A DNA stretch of 64,000 nt from Taurinivorans muris (GTDB taxonomy: Bacteria; Desulfobacterota; Desulfovibrionia; Desulfovibrionales; Desulfovibrionaceae): positions 992,001 to 1,056,000 of the forward strand of contig NZ_CP065938.1 in assembly GCF_025232395.1 (NCBI RefSeq), written 5' to 3'. Position 1 is the first letter of the stretch. Each line of letters opens with the position of its first letter. Made by a program: the position numbers and the translations under genes. This document shows positions 25,775-34,491 of this stretch, in pieces. The notes below the pieces were generated by a model. That model made no database searches. It saw only the letters and a program-made list of their open reading frames with translations, and was not told where the DNA came from.

Positions 25775-26239
25775 ATGAAATGCCCTTTTTGTAATTCAAT
25801 TCTTGAAAACGGATACTGCAAATCCTGCGAACGACAAATTCATGAACTTTATCGTCATCCCAAAAAAGCGGAACACGAAGAAAAACCTGAAAATGAAGAA
25901 GTGATTGAACCTGAAATCGTTGACGAGGAAGAGACCAATTCCCAGCGCGCTTATCGTAATTTCCGGCAATCTCCTCTTTTTACCCAATATGCATTCACAA
26001 ATGTCAATATGCACGATTCCTGCCTTACCGGCATTATCAGCTTCGGACTTATCTTTTTCGTTTTTCTGCAAATGGGTTTTTTAGCCGCCTTAGGCTTCGC
26101 ATTTTTCACGTTTATCGGAAAAATCATTTCCTTGATCATTTCCGTAAAAAGCCTTTTAAAAGGCAAAATCATATCCCCTATCATGCTCGATGTCGCCATT
26201 TGGATTATTTCCTATTGCCTTGTGACATGGCTTGCATGA
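25775..26239 (+). CDS. Zinc-ribbon membrane protein of unknown function
   Basis: A 154-residue protein beginning with a rubredoxin-like/zinc-ribbon knuckle pair (CPFC...CKSC, residues 3-18). A Glu-rich acidic linker (residues ~30-55) follows, then a short helical region. Two or three hydrophobic segments (residues ~87-150) end the protein, so the ribbon probably faces the cytoplasm. It follows the HesB-like paralogue by 19 bases with AAAAGG upstream, suggesting a shared message. I do not recognise the family. Confidence 0.78.
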   Translation: MKCPFCNSILENGYCKSCERQIHELYRHPKKAEHEEKPENEEVIEPEIVDEEETNSQRAYRNFRQSPLFTQYAFTNVNMHDSCLTGIISFGLIFFVFLQMGFLAALGFAFFTFIGKIISLIISVKSLLKGKIISPIMLDVAIWIISYCLVTWLA

Positions 26240-26295
26240 TTTAAACATAATCAAAACTTACAGCTAATATCATAATTATATTGCCATATAAACAT

Positions 26296-26324
26296 AAAAC
26301 AGCCCGGTCCATTCGGGCTGTTTT
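26296..26324 (+). terminator. Intrinsic terminator
   Basis: AAAACAGCCCG (26296-26306) pairs with CGGGCTGTTTT (26314-26324) across a 7-base loop. It ends the selenoprotein cluster 57 bases after the zinc-ribbon gene. Confidence 0.85.
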
Positions 26325-26416
26325 ATTAATTTTAATTGCACTCGCCCTTTTTTTCCCTATTTTCAATCCGTTTCCTGTCCGGCAGTACCCTTTTATGCAT
26401 ACTTGCAGATTAAATC

Positions 26417-26445
26417 TTGACTAATTCAAATAATCTGCCAATATT
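26417..26445 (+). promoter_or_regulatory. Possible promoter of the M48 protease gene
   Basis: TTGACT at 26417 is followed after 17 bases by AATATT at 26440. The -10 is imperfect (4 of 6). The leader would be about 50 bases and carries AGGAGAGG before the ATG at 26500. The rest of 26325-26416 shows nothing else. Confidence 0.4.
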
Positions 26446-26499
26446 ACATACATTGCATCAAAAAATTCAAAACATTTTATTTTTTAGGAGAGGAAAAAC

Positions 26500-27312
26500 A
26501 TGAAAATTAAAAAAATATTGTTTCAGGCAGCCCTTATTCTGTTATGTTTGGCAGGAACAACTCCCGCCATGGCGTTTGATTTGAACAAAGCGATAAGCGG
26601 AGCGACAAAAGCCGTGAAAGCCGTCACCCTGACCGACGAACAAATGGCGGAATATGTAAAGGAATACGTTGACTGGATGGACAAGAACAACAAAGTTTGC
26701 GCAGCCAACGATCCATACACCGTCCGTTTGAAAAAATTGACCAAAGGCTTGGGCGATGCAGACGGTATCCCCTTGAACTTCAAAGTGTACCATGTGAAAG
26801 ATGTGAACGCTTTCGCCTGTGCCGACGGCAGTGTGCGCGTATTTTCCTCATTGATGGACATCATGACCGACGAGGAATTGCTGGGCGTGATAGGCCATGA
26901 AGTGGGACACGTGGCGCACAGGGATTCAAAAGAAGGCTTCCGTACGGCATTGCTGACATCAGCATTGAAGGACGGCATTTCATCCAAAGGGGGAAAAACG
27001 GCTGTTCTGACAGATTCACAGCTGGGTGATTTGGGGGAAGCATTGGTCAACGCTTCCTATTCGCAAAAACAAGAATGTGCGGCTGATGATTACGGTTACG
27101 AATTTCTGAAAAAAGCGGGCAAAAATCCATGGGCTATGGCATTGTCTTTCCAAAAGCTGAAAAAAATGCAGGAAGGAGCAGGGGGTGCCAAGAAAAGCAG
27201 TGCGTTGAACCAGTTGTTTTCAACCCACCCGGACCTTGACAAGCGTATCGAACGCATGGAAAAGCGCGCCACAAAAGAAGGCATAAAGAAACCTGCAAAC
27301 ACAAAAAAATAA
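26500..27312 (+). CDS. Periplasmic M48 family metalloprotease
   Basis: A 270-residue secreted protein. The signal peptide (residues 1-25) ends near PAMA. The zinc-binding HEVGH motif is in GVIGHEVGHVAHRDS at about residues 130-144, and a downstream glutamate ligand lies in KQECAADDYG. FSTHPDLDKRIERM is the typical M48C-type ending. It resembles LoiP/YggG-like proteases that act in envelope protein quality control. A strong AGGAGAGG site precedes the ATG, and a terminator follows. Confidence 0.92.
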   Translation: MKIKKILFQAALILLCLAGTTPAMAFDLNKAISGATKAVKAVTLTDEQMAEYVKEYVDWMDKNNKVCAANDPYTVRLKKLTKGLGDADGIPLNFKVYHVKDVNAFACADGSVRVFSSLMDIMTDEELLGVIGHEVGHVAHRDSKEGFRTALLTSALKDGISSKGGKTAVLTDSQLGDLGEALVNASYSQKQECAADDYGYEFLKKAGKNPWAMALSFQKLKKMQEGAGGAKKSSALNQLFSTHPDLDKRIERMEKRATKEGIKKPANTKK

Positions 27313-27346
27313 CTCAAAGACACAAATTTTCCGAAATTGCGGAGAT

Positions 27347-27377
27347 AAAAAATCCTGCATGCGTTGCAGGATTTTTT
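27347..27377 (+). terminator. Intrinsic terminator of the M48 protease gene
   Basis: AAAAAATCCTGCA (27347-27359) pairs with TGCAGGATTTTTT (27365-27377) across TGCGT, 35 bases after the stop codon. Confidence 0.88.
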
Positions 27378-27395
27378 GTTCGCCGCTTCAGTGCG

Positions 27396-27421
27396 AAAAG
27401 AGCGGCAAAAGCCGCTCTTTT
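27396..27421. terminator. Bidirectional terminator between the M48 gene and the feo operon
   Basis: AAAAGAGCGGC (27396-27406) pairs with GCCGCTCTTTT (27411-27421) with an AAAA loop. Read on the minus strand it ends the feo transcript 20 bases after the small Cys-rich gene. Confidence 0.8.
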
Positions 27422-27441
27422 ATTCGTCATTCACAAAACGC

Positions 27442-27567
27442 TCATTTTTTGCAGTTTGAGTTTTTAGAACATTTATCGCAATACGAACATGTGTTTTTGG
27501 TCCGTATTTGTTTAATCGCATAAATCACAGCCACGGCAATTAAAGCTATTACAATGATGTCACTCAT
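27442..27567 (-). CDS. FeoB-associated Cys-rich membrane peptide
   Basis: A 41-residue peptide with one transmembrane segment (residues 3-18) and a C-terminal CSYCDKCSKNSNC cluster. This matches the small FeoB-associated Cys-rich membrane protein family. The ATG at 27567 has AGGA 10 bases upstream and lies 9 bases after the feoB stop, so it belongs to the feo operon; a terminator follows. It probably helps FeoB in Fe(II) uptake in the inner membrane, in the place FeoC holds in gamma-proteobacteria. It is too short for most gene finders. Confidence 0.85.
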   Translation of the reverse strand: MSDIIVIALIAVAVIYAIKQIRTKNTCSYCDKCSKNSNCKK

Positions 27568-27576
27568 GATTTTTTC

Positions 27577-29703
27577 CTAGTACTTGTTATAAGGGTTTCT
27601 GCGTATCAACATATACACAATAAAAACAACCGCACCAAAGCCTGCAAATGTTCCAAACGTAAACACGCCGGTCGTCATGAATGTTCCCAACTGGTAAATG
27701 ATGAGAGAAACAACATAGGCGAGCGCGCATTGGAACGTAATGGCAAACCATGTCCATGCAGGATTATTCATCTCCCGCTTGATCGCCCCGATAGCCGCAA
27801 AACACGGGGCGCAAAGCAAGTTAAAGACAAGGAACGCATAGGCTGAAACTTTGGTAAAATCATTGGCGAACAAAGTCCAAAATTCTTCACCGCTTTCAGC
27901 AACCTCCGCAAAACCGTAAAGCACCCCGAGCGTGCTGACAACGTTTTCTTTCGCAATAAGCCCGGTCACAGTTCCGACGGTCGCCTGCCATGTTCCGAAG
28001 CCCACCGGAGCAAATAACGGAGCAATGATATTGCCAAGAACGGCAAGCAAGCTTTCATCGCTATTTTCCACAGCGGCAAAACTGCCGTTTTCAAATCCAT
28101 ACCCCTGCAGAAACCACAGCACAATGGAAGAAAGCAGGATAACGGTTGTCGCCTTTTTGAAAAATGAAACACCCCGTTCCAAAGTCACGCGCAAAATATT
28201 TCCAAGCACAGGCAAATGATAGGGAGGCAGCTCCATAACAAAAGGACTTGGAGTTGACGCGAAAAGCTTTGTTTTTTTCAGCATGATGCCGGAAATGACA
28301 ATAGCGAAAATGCCCATAAAATACGCTGACGGAGCAACCCACCATTCACCGCCGAACAATGCCCCGGCAATAAGGGCGATAATAGGAAGCTTAGCGCTGC
28401 ATGGAATAAAGGTCGTCGTTAAAATCGTCATCCTTCTGTCACTTTCCGTTTCAACAGTACGGGAAGCCATAACTCCGGGAATACCGCAGCCGCTGCCGAT
28501 GAGCATAGGAATAAAAGACTTGCCGGACAAACCGAATTTACGGAAAATTTTATCCATGATAAAGGCAATGCGCGCCATATAACCGATATCTTCCAATATG
28601 GCGAGAAGAAAAGAAACCAATAAAATTTGCGGAATAAAACCGAGCACCGCCCCGACACCGCCGACAACGCCGTCAACGACAAGACCCGCAAGCCACCCGC
28701 TTGTTCCGGAACGTTCCAACCATTCATTTAAATTACCCTGCACAAATTCCCCGATAATGATATCGTTGGTATAATCCGTGGCAAGAGTTCCCAGCGTCGT
28801 CACAGAAATATAATAAACAAGGAAAATGACAGCCGCGAAAATCGGAATGGCGTAAAAACGGTTTGTCACGATACTGTCAATTTTTTCAGAAAGCGTTACT
28901 TCCCCTATGTTCTTTTTTATGACCAAGCGTTCAATTTGCTTGGTGATAAACAAATAACGCTGATTGATAATGATACTTTCGGAATCATCATCAAGATCTT
29001 TTTCACAGTTTGCAATATGTTCCTCAATATGGGCGAGCTGTTCTGCATCGAGCTTCAGTTTTTCCTGAATATCGGCGTCACGTTCAAAGAGTTTGATAGC
29101 GTACCAGCGGACTTTATCGGCAGGAACCAGTTTTTCAATGATTTCTTCAATATGGGCGATGGAATGTTCAACAGTCCCTTCAAAAATCGAAGGCAAATGC
29201 TTTTGCTCTTTCTGCATTTTCGCAAGCTCGACAGCTTTTGCGACAGCCTCTCTTGAGCCTTCTTTCAAAAGGGCGGACGTTTCAAACACGGGACAGCCGA
29301 AAACCCTTTCCAATTCCTGAATATTGATGGTGTCGCCCCGTTTGCGGATGACATCAATCATATTGAGAGCAATGACAACAGGAATGCCAAGTTCCAGAAG
29401 CTGCGTCGTCAGATACAGATTGCGTTCTATATTGCTGGCGTCCACTATATTTAAAATAACGTCGGGACATTCATCCAATAAAAAATTCCGGGAAACAACT
29501 TCTTCCGAAGTATAGGGTGATAAAGAATAAATTCCGGGCAAATCCTGAATTTGAATTTCCTTTTCATCTTTAAAATAGCCCATTTTCTTTTCAACGGTAA
29601 CTCCGGGCCAGTTCCCGACATACTGATTGCTGCCTGTCAAGTCGTTGAACATGGTAGTTTTGCCGCTATTGGGATTGCCTGTCAATGCAATAGTGATACT
29701 CAT
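27577..29703 (-). CDS. feoB: Ferrous iron transporter FeoB
   Basis: A 708-residue inner-membrane Fe(II) transporter. The N-terminal G domain has G1 GNPNSGKTT (residues 8-16), the G3 DLPGIYSL and G4 NMID. A helical guanine-dissociation-inhibitor-like region follows, and the C-terminal half has about 8-10 TM helices with the paired gate motifs (LIGSGCGIPGVMASR; LCAPCFAAIGAI). It is preceded 3 bases earlier by feoA and followed by the small Cys-rich gene. The operon is probably Fur-repressed. Confidence 0.97.
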   Translation of the reverse strand: MSITIALTGNPNSGKTTMFNDLTGSNQYVGNWPGVTVEKKMGYFKDEKEIQIQDLPGIYSLSPYTSEEVVSRNFLLDECPDVILNIVDASNIERNLYLTTQLLELGIPVVIALNMIDVIRKRGDTINIQELERVFGCPVFETSALLKEGSREAVAKAVELAKMQKEQKHLPSIFEGTVEHSIAHIEEIIEKLVPADKVRWYAIKLFERDADIQEKLKLDAEQLAHIEEHIANCEKDLDDDSESIIINQRYLFITKQIERLVIKKNIGEVTLSEKIDSIVTNRFYAIPIFAAVIFLVYYISVTTLGTLATDYTNDIIIGEFVQGNLNEWLERSGTSGWLAGLVVDGVVGGVGAVLGFIPQILLVSFLLAILEDIGYMARIAFIMDKIFRKFGLSGKSFIPMLIGSGCGIPGVMASRTVETESDRRMTILTTTFIPCSAKLPIIALIAGALFGGEWWVAPSAYFMGIFAIVISGIMLKKTKLFASTPSPFVMELPPYHLPVLGNILRVTLERGVSFFKKATTVILLSSIVLWFLQGYGFENGSFAAVENSDESLLAVLGNIIAPLFAPVGFGTWQATVGTVTGLIAKENVVSTLGVLYGFAEVAESGEEFWTLFANDFTKVSAYAFLVFNLLCAPCFAAIGAIKREMNNPAWTWFAITFQCALAYVVSLIIYQLGTFMTTGVFTFGTFAGFGAVVFIVYMLIRRNPYNKY

Positions 29704-29706
29704 CGT

Positions 29707-29937
29707 TTACCCCTCCGCCTCAACTTCGATCATTCCGGCATCTTCCTTACGCAAAGAAAGCATATATCCTCTTAATGTCACCTCGACAGGATCACCAAGA
29801 GGAGCGGTCCGCACCAATTTGATTTTACAGTCTTTAGTAATTCCCATATCCATAATCCGCCGTCTGACCGGTCCCTCTCCGTGAACCTTAAGAACCTTTA
29901 CGGAACCGCCGATAGGCACGTCTTTTAAAGTATACAT
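29707..29937 (-). CDS. feoA: FeoA family protein (second copy in operon)
   Basis: A 76-residue SH3-like protein: LKDVPIGGSVKVLKV, RRRIMDMGITKDCKIKLVRTAPLGDPVEVTLRGYMLSLRK-type core (split here for the reader), typical of FeoA. It would bind the cytosolic side of FeoB and modulate iron transport. It lies between the other feoA and feoB, with short gaps of 7 and 3 bases, and ends EVEAEG. Confidence 0.94.
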   Translation of the reverse strand: MYTLKDVPIGGSVKVLKVHGEGPVRRRIMDMGITKDCKIKLVRTAPLGDPVEVTLRGYMLSLRKEDAGMIEVEAEG

Positions 29938-29944
29938 AATTTTC

Positions 29945-30160
29945 CTAACTCACATAAACGTTTTGAGCAAAATCCTTATCGATAGCATAAGAGCTGTCTT
30001 TTGTCCTGACAATCAAATTTCCGCGTTCCGCCAAAGCAATTGTTATTTGCGCACCTTCGCAAAAACCCAATTCCTTAAAACGGGTTTTGATTTCATGTCC
30101 GGCTTTGATTTTGCGGATAATCAGTTTTTCACCTTTACGGGCTAAAGCTAACGGAAACAT
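29945..30160 (-). CDS. feoA: FeoA family protein (first copy in operon)
   Basis: A 71-residue FeoA-type SH3-like domain. The core reads KTRFKELGFCEGAQITIALAERG and SSYAIDKDFAQNVYV. I use the ATG at 30160, which has GAGGA 8-12 bases upstream; a longer frame from TTG at 30196 lacks a site. Two tandem FeoA genes before FeoB are common in Desulfovibrio-like genomes. A -35/-10 promoter and a Fur-like box lie upstream. Confidence 0.92.
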   Translation of the reverse strand: MFPLALARKGEKLIIRKIKAGHEIKTRFKELGFCEGAQITIALAERGNLIVRTKDSSYAIDKDFAQNVYVS

Positions 30161-30199
30161 AGCCTTTTCCTCAACAGAAACAATTTGTTTTTTCAATAT

Positions 30200-30214
30200 T
30201 GAAAATCAATTTCA
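30200..30214 (-). promoter_or_regulatory. Putative Fur box upstream of feo
   Basis: On the minus strand TGAAATT-G-ATTTTCA is a 7-1-7 near-palindrome, matching the TGAAAAT-N-ATTTTCA Fur site type. It sits just downstream of the predicted -10, where repressor binding would block transcription. Confidence 0.65.
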
Positions 30215-30219
30215 ATTTC

Positions 30220-30248
30220 ATTTAATGCAAAACCCGTTTATTTGTCAA
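30220..30248 (-). promoter_or_regulatory. Sigma-70 promoter of the feo operon
   Basis: On the minus strand a perfect TTGACA (30243-30248) and TTAAAT (30220-30225) are separated by 17 bases. The Fur-like box follows at once. The promoter begins within 25 bases of the EamA gene's stop, so feo is transcribed independently. Confidence 0.7.
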
Positions 30249-30268
30249 GATTAAACAGAACTATTTTT

Positions 30269-31156
30269 TTAAATATTGTTTTTACGCAGCTTAGGGATGA
30301 CAGAAAGCAGAATAATGGCGCACCCAACAATCAAAATACCGAACGCTTTCTCAAGCGTCATTCCCTCGCCAAAATAAAATATCCCGATAAATACGGCGGT
30401 CAAAGGTTCAAGCACTCCGATAATGGCAACGAACACCGTTCCGATTTGCGGCAAAGCATAAATAAGAAGCATATTGGAAGCAACTCCGGTGATCAGCGCC
30501 GACCCCAAAATATACATCCATTCATCAACCGTGGACGCAATAAAAAAATTTCCGGAAAAAAGCATATAGACAAGGCTTGCCAATGCTCCGAACAAAAAAA
30601 GATAAAAAGAGAAAACCTCTCTTGAAACATCCCGTGCGGGCAATTTCATCAGCAAAACGATATACACGGCATAGCCGAGCCCCGCAAGCAAACTCAATAC
30701 CAAACCGAGCATGCTTATCGCGATGTTTCCGGAAAAAAATCCCGAGAGCAAGCCAACCCCCAAACTTGTCAGACAGATAAGAACAATTTTATAACATTCC
30801 AGCTTTTCACGAAAAAATACGGCGGAAAGCAAAAGCACGAAAATGGGGTTGGTATAAAAAACCGTTGTCACCAAGCCGCTGTCCGCATACCTCAGGGCAA
30901 GAAACAAAAACAAGGCGATAATGAAATAATTCGCCCCATGCAGCATAATGCTGCAAAGCGATTTGAAAGAAATTGCAAAACTTTTTCCTTTTGCAAAAAG
31001 AAAAAGCCCCATAAGCACGGCAGCGGTAAAAAAACGATAAAACAACGTCAAATCGCTCGTATACCCAAGCTCATAAAGAGGCAAAGCAAAAAAAGGGATA
31101 AACCCGAAAAAGATGGAGGAAAACGCCGCCTGAACGGCGCCAACGCTTTTATTCAT
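30269..31156 (-). CDS. EamA (DMT superfamily) transporter
   Basis: A 295-residue inner-membrane protein with ten hydrophobic segments in two EamA repeats. Landmarks are RFFTAAVLMGLFLF, VTTVFYTNPIFVLLLSAVFFREKL, and in the second half VLEPLTAVFIGIFYFGE followed by GILIVGCAIIL. Substrates of the family include amino acids and metabolites; none can be inferred here. The ATG has GGGGAGA just upstream and the gene lies 30 bases after the lipoprotein gene, so it may be the last gene of that operon. Confidence 0.9.
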   Translation of the reverse strand: MNKSVGAVQAAFSSIFFGFIPFFALPLYELGYTSDLTLFYRFFTAAVLMGLFLFAKGKSFAISFKSLCSIMLHGANYFIIALFLFLALRYADSGLVTTVFYTNPIFVLLLSAVFFREKLECYKIVLICLTSLGVGLLSGFFSGNIAISMLGLVLSLLAGLGYAVYIVLLMKLPARDVSREVFSFYLFLFGALASLVYMLFSGNFFIASTVDEWMYILGSALITGVASNMLLIYALPQIGTVFVAIIGVLEPLTAVFIGIFYFGEGMTLEKAFGILIVGCAIILLSVIPKLRKNNI

Positions 31157-31186
31157 ATTCTCCCCATAAAAAACAGCAGCGTTTTC

Positions 31187-32095
31187 TTATTTTTGAATAA
31201 TGCAGTATAAGGCTTCCCTTGTCGCCGTCTGAACAAAAATCTTATGTCCGAAAACTTCGATTTGCGGTGAATTCATTTTCACTTCTGCGTATTCCGAAGC
31301 TTTATCCGAATGATTGTAAATTTTTCTGAATTGTAAAGTATTGCCTTTTTTTCCCAGATACACAAGGGAATAATTATTTTCAGAAAGGGCTGACTTCTTT
31401 GTTGTTGTCAGCTGCTTAAACGTTATGTCAAGCTTTTCCGTATTCAAATCTATCGCAACCATTTCCAAATTACTTCGCAAATAATGCCTTGTATCAAGCA
31501 AGCCTTTTTCCGTAATTCCGACATATACATCACCGGCTAAAACATAATGGCGGGGTTCCACGGTTTCAGAAGAATTTTCCAAAATCTCTCCCGCCCCTGC
31601 GCTTTCCGCCCTGCTCTGCGGCAAATAATATTCGGCAGGAACTTCTTTCAAGGTTTGCAGCGGATAAATGATATTCCTGTCAAATTCGACAAACTTCACT
31701 TTGTTGGTTTTAGTGCCTTGCTGCAGCTCTTTAAAAGTTTTCGGTTCTTCATAAGCGATTTTAACGCTTTTACCGGGCACAACATAAGGCAAGGATATTT
31801 TTTGCTCTTTTTCATTGGAAACCGTCAAGACGGCTTGATTTGCGTACACGGTTTTCGCTTTTCCGATGGTGAAATTTTTAAAAGAATGAATTTCCGGCTC
31901 GTGCACTTTGTCCCGCACGCTTTCAGCAATTAAAAACTCGCTCTGCGGATAATGTTTTTCAACCAATATGGCGGCGACTTCAACGTTTTGAGGACTGCAT
32001 GCCGTAAGAATTGCCAGCGGAATAAGTAAAAAAACGTTTTGCGAAGGCAATTTTATCTTCAATGGTTTTAAGGTCTTTGTAATTATTTTCAACAT
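31187..32095 (-). CDS. Putative lipoprotein linked to the ATP-grasp/transglutaminase cluster
   Basis: A 302-residue protein. A basic N-terminus and hydrophobic stretch end in the lipobox ILTAC with Cys33, so it is predicted to be an envelope lipoprotein. The mature part is rich in beta-like segments with no domain I recognise. Its ATG at 32095 lies 116 bases inside the upstream ATP-grasp gene in another frame; a TTG nearer the lipobox (about residue 16) could be the true start. It is the fourth gene of the cluster. Homologues of the other three are known together elsewhere; this one is not obviously part of the standard set. Confidence 0.72.
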   Translation of the reverse strand: MLKIITKTLKPLKIKLPSQNVFLLIPLAILTACSPQNVEVAAILVEKHYPQSEFLIAESVRDKVHEPEIHSFKNFTIGKAKTVYANQAVLTVSNEKEQKISLPYVVPGKSVKIAYEEPKTFKELQQGTKTNKVKFVEFDRNIIYPLQTLKEVPAEYYLPQSRAESAGAGEILENSSETVEPRHYVLAGDVYVGITEKGLLDTRHYLRSNLEMVAIDLNTEKLDITFKQLTTTKKSALSENNYSLVYLGKKGNTLQFRKIYNHSDKASEYAEVKMNSPQIEVFGHKIFVQTATREALYCIIQK

Positions 32096-32966
32096 ACTGC
32101 AATCTGGGCTCCAATCCCCTGAAGTTCGCTATCTGAATGGCAAGTCCGGGACGCGCATTCAGCTCCAAAATAAGCGGTCCTAAATTTTTGTCAAGAACCA
32201 TATCGACACCGACATATCCAAGTCCTGTCAGCTCCGTGCTTTGCGAGGCTTGATACAATAAAACATCCCAATAAGGAACTTGGAAATCTATCAAACTATG
32301 CAGCGTATCCGGGTGTTCCGTAATAGGCTCGTTCTTCCAAACAGCCCGTACGGTTTTTCCTGTTGCTATATCCACCCCTACACCTAAAGCCCCCTGGTGC
32401 AGATTCGCTTTGCCGTCCGACTCCTTTGTTGGCAAACGCACCATGGACATAACCGGAACACCGTGGAAAACAATGATCCGAATATCCGGCACGCCCTGAT
32501 AACTGATAGGCGAAAAAACAGGATCGAACTCGACGCACGCTTCAATTATGGCTTTATCGGGCAAACCGCCTAAACTATACATACCGCTGATAATTTTTGA
32601 ACAATGGTATTTGATGTCGGCAAGGGAATAGACGCTGCCGTCAACCTTGTAATACCGTTCGCCGAATTTTCTTTGGATAACCAAGATACCGTTGCCCCCG
32701 GAACCGCGCGAAGGCTTTATGGCGAAAGATTCACGCCCTTCAAGAACCTTGTCCAGACGGCGCAGTTCATATTGCGTATTCAGCAATCCATACAGTTCCG
32801 GAACCTTCAAGCCCGCCCCCAGCGCCAGCTTTTTCGTCAGAATTTTATCGTCCACCAATGGAAAAAGGGAACGCTTATTCAAAGGCAAAATATAATCCGC
32901 ATTGCGTTTATTCAGGGCGATAACCCCGCACTCCTTCAAGCGCCTGTAACGTTGCAGCAAATTCAT
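31980..32966 (-). CDS. RimK-like ATP-grasp ligase (alpha-L-glutamate ligase-like)
   Basis: A 328-residue ATP-grasp protein. Landmarks are VDDKILTKKLALGAGLKVPELY, FAIKPSRGSGGNGILV (ATP-binding loop), DIRIIVFHGVPVMSMVRLP, LHQGALGVGVDI and LGPLILELNARPGLAIQIAN (metal-binding end). Enzymes of this type add amino acids to proteins, peptides or cofactors. It belongs to a known three-gene association with a 7TM pseudo-transglutaminase and a retropepsin-like protein. The start codon overlaps the stop of the 7TM gene (TAATG), so translation is coupled. It is cytoplasmic; the substrate is unknown. Confidence 0.9.
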   Translation of the reverse strand: MNLLQRYRRLKECGVIALNKRNADYILPLNKRSLFPLVDDKILTKKLALGAGLKVPELYGLLNTQYELRRLDKVLEGRESFAIKPSRGSGGNGILVIQRKFGERYYKVDGSVYSLADIKYHCSKIISGMYSLGGLPDKAIIEACVEFDPVFSPISYQGVPDIRIIVFHGVPVMSMVRLPTKESDGKANLHQGALGVGVDIATGKTVRAVWKNEPITEHPDTLHSLIDFQVPYWDVLLYQASQSTELTGLGYVGVDMVLDKNLGPLILELNARPGLAIQIANFRGLEPRLQYVENNYKDLKTIEDKIAFAKRFFTYSAGNSYGMQSSKR

Positions 32967-34489
32967 TATTTACCTTCCGCAAAAGCTTTGAAACGGAACA
33001 AATCCATTAATCTGTATCCCGTATAGCGGCCAACCAAAAGCGTGAACGCCAAGAAAACCAGCTGCACTTCCGGATAAACAAAAAGAATGAATTCAATATA
33101 CTGGGATACGAATATCAAATAAGCCAAAACAGCGATGAACAAACTGCCCAACCCCTGCCTGATGGCGGCGCTCGCCCCGTTTTCATCCCAAACAATAGCC
33201 ATTCTTTCAATGGTCATTGTCAAAATAATCATCGGGAACATGGCGACGGACAATCCGTAATTGAAGCCCAGCCTATAACTGACAACACTTAAAATCGCCA
33301 TGATAAGCACGACAATGATGAGTATCGCCGCAAGACGCGGAACAAGAAGCAAATGCAGTTTTTCAAAAAGCAGCCTGAAAAACATGCCGATACCGACAAT
33401 GGTGCTGAACAGAAGAATGCCCGCGAAAAGTTTCGTTTCCACAAAAGAAAGGGCTATCAAAATAGGCATGAACGTACCGAATGTGCTTACGCCTATCACG
33501 TTTCGCAAAATGACAAGCAGCAGCGCCCCGAGCGGAATAAGCAAAATGGTTTTAAAAAGTTCCTGCGTTTCGACAGGCAGGCTAAAAAGCGAAAAAGCCG
33601 TTATTGCAGGGGAAGTTTTTCCGATAATGGCGAAACTGTTTTCAATTTGCGATTCAATGCGCTTCTGCACGGAAATATTGACATGCAAATTGTCTATGCC
33701 CGTCCCTTTCGCCATAGGTTCGGAACCGCGCCACAAAGGCAGGAAGTTTTTCGGAACGGAAAAAATGCCGTTATTGAAATCAAAGGTTATCCATTTATTG
33801 TTCACATACACTTCAATCCAGTGTTCAAGAGAAACGTTTCTTCCGGCATACAAGGGAACGCCGTGCATGGCTTCTGATGCGACACCCGCCAAAGCCAAAA
33901 GACGCACCGTTAAATTCACTTTCGACAAGTTGCTTTTCAGCCCTTCCACAAGATACTTCGTATTCTGATCCTGCGGATGCTTGATTTCTTCCACAAGCAA
34001 AGAAATAAAACTTTCAGAATCAAAGGATTTTTGACCTATCAAACTTAAAACATTGTCGGCGGCGACAAGCTGCGCCTGCGTGAAAGTATTGTCGACAAGC
34101 AAGGGAGGGGGACTGTCCGGAACCGTATATTCTTCATTCTTTTGACGTATTGCGGCGGAATAATAAATCACTTGCTTGCCGTCAGCCCTGCGGATGGTGA
34201 AACGGACAGAGCGTCCCCGCTCTTTTTCCGAAACAACGGCGCCGTAACCGCGGGCGACAAAATGCTCATTGCTGATATCAAAAAGATAATCGGATTGTGG
34301 AATATGTAACTCAACACTGCTTGCGCTGTCATCCGCATTAAACACGATTTCCGTTTCAATATTCCACACGGTGGAATTTTTATCGGGCGTCAGCGGAAAT
34401 CCTAAAACAAACACCTTATACGCCACGACGGTAAGTGAAACAACAATAAGCAGCATACTCAAAATATGGAAAAAAGAAAATCTTTTCAT
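32966..34489 (-). CDS. Pseudo-transglutaminase fused to seven TM helices (UUP1 family)
   Basis: A 507-residue inner-membrane protein. An N-terminal anchor (residues 7-29) leads to an extracytoplasmic region with a transglutaminase-like fold: VEGLKSNLSKVNLTVRLLALAG, then SLEHWIEVYVNNKWITFDFNNG, which keeps the His and Asp. The catalytic Cys is missing; its segment reads SKVNLTVRL. About seven hydrophobic helices (residues ~310-500) complete the protein. This matches the 'inactive transglutaminase fused to 7TM' family found with RimK-like ligases. It may present a substrate to the partner proteins; role unproven. Confidence 0.88.
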   Translation of the reverse strand: MKRFSFFHILSMLLIVVSLTVVAYKVFVLGFPLTPDKNSTVWNIETEIVFNADDSASSVELHIPQSDYLFDISNEHFVARGYGAVVSEKERGRSVRFTIRRADGKQVIYYSAAIRQKNEEYTVPDSPPPLLVDNTFTQAQLVAADNVLSLIGQKSFDSESFISLLVEEIKHPQDQNTKYLVEGLKSNLSKVNLTVRLLALAGVASEAMHGVPLYAGRNVSLEHWIEVYVNNKWITFDFNNGIFSVPKNFLPLWRGSEPMAKGTGIDNLHVNISVQKRIESQIENSFAIIGKTSPAITAFSLFSLPVETQELFKTILLIPLGALLLVILRNVIGVSTFGTFMPILIALSFVETKLFAGILLFSTIVGIGMFFRLLFEKLHLLLVPRLAAILIIVVLIMAILSVVSYRLGFNYGLSVAMFPMIILTMTIERMAIVWDENGASAAIRQGLGSLFIAVLAYLIFVSQYIEFILFVYPEVQLVFLAFTLLVGRYTGYRLMDLFRFKAFAEGK

Positions 34490-34491
34490 AA

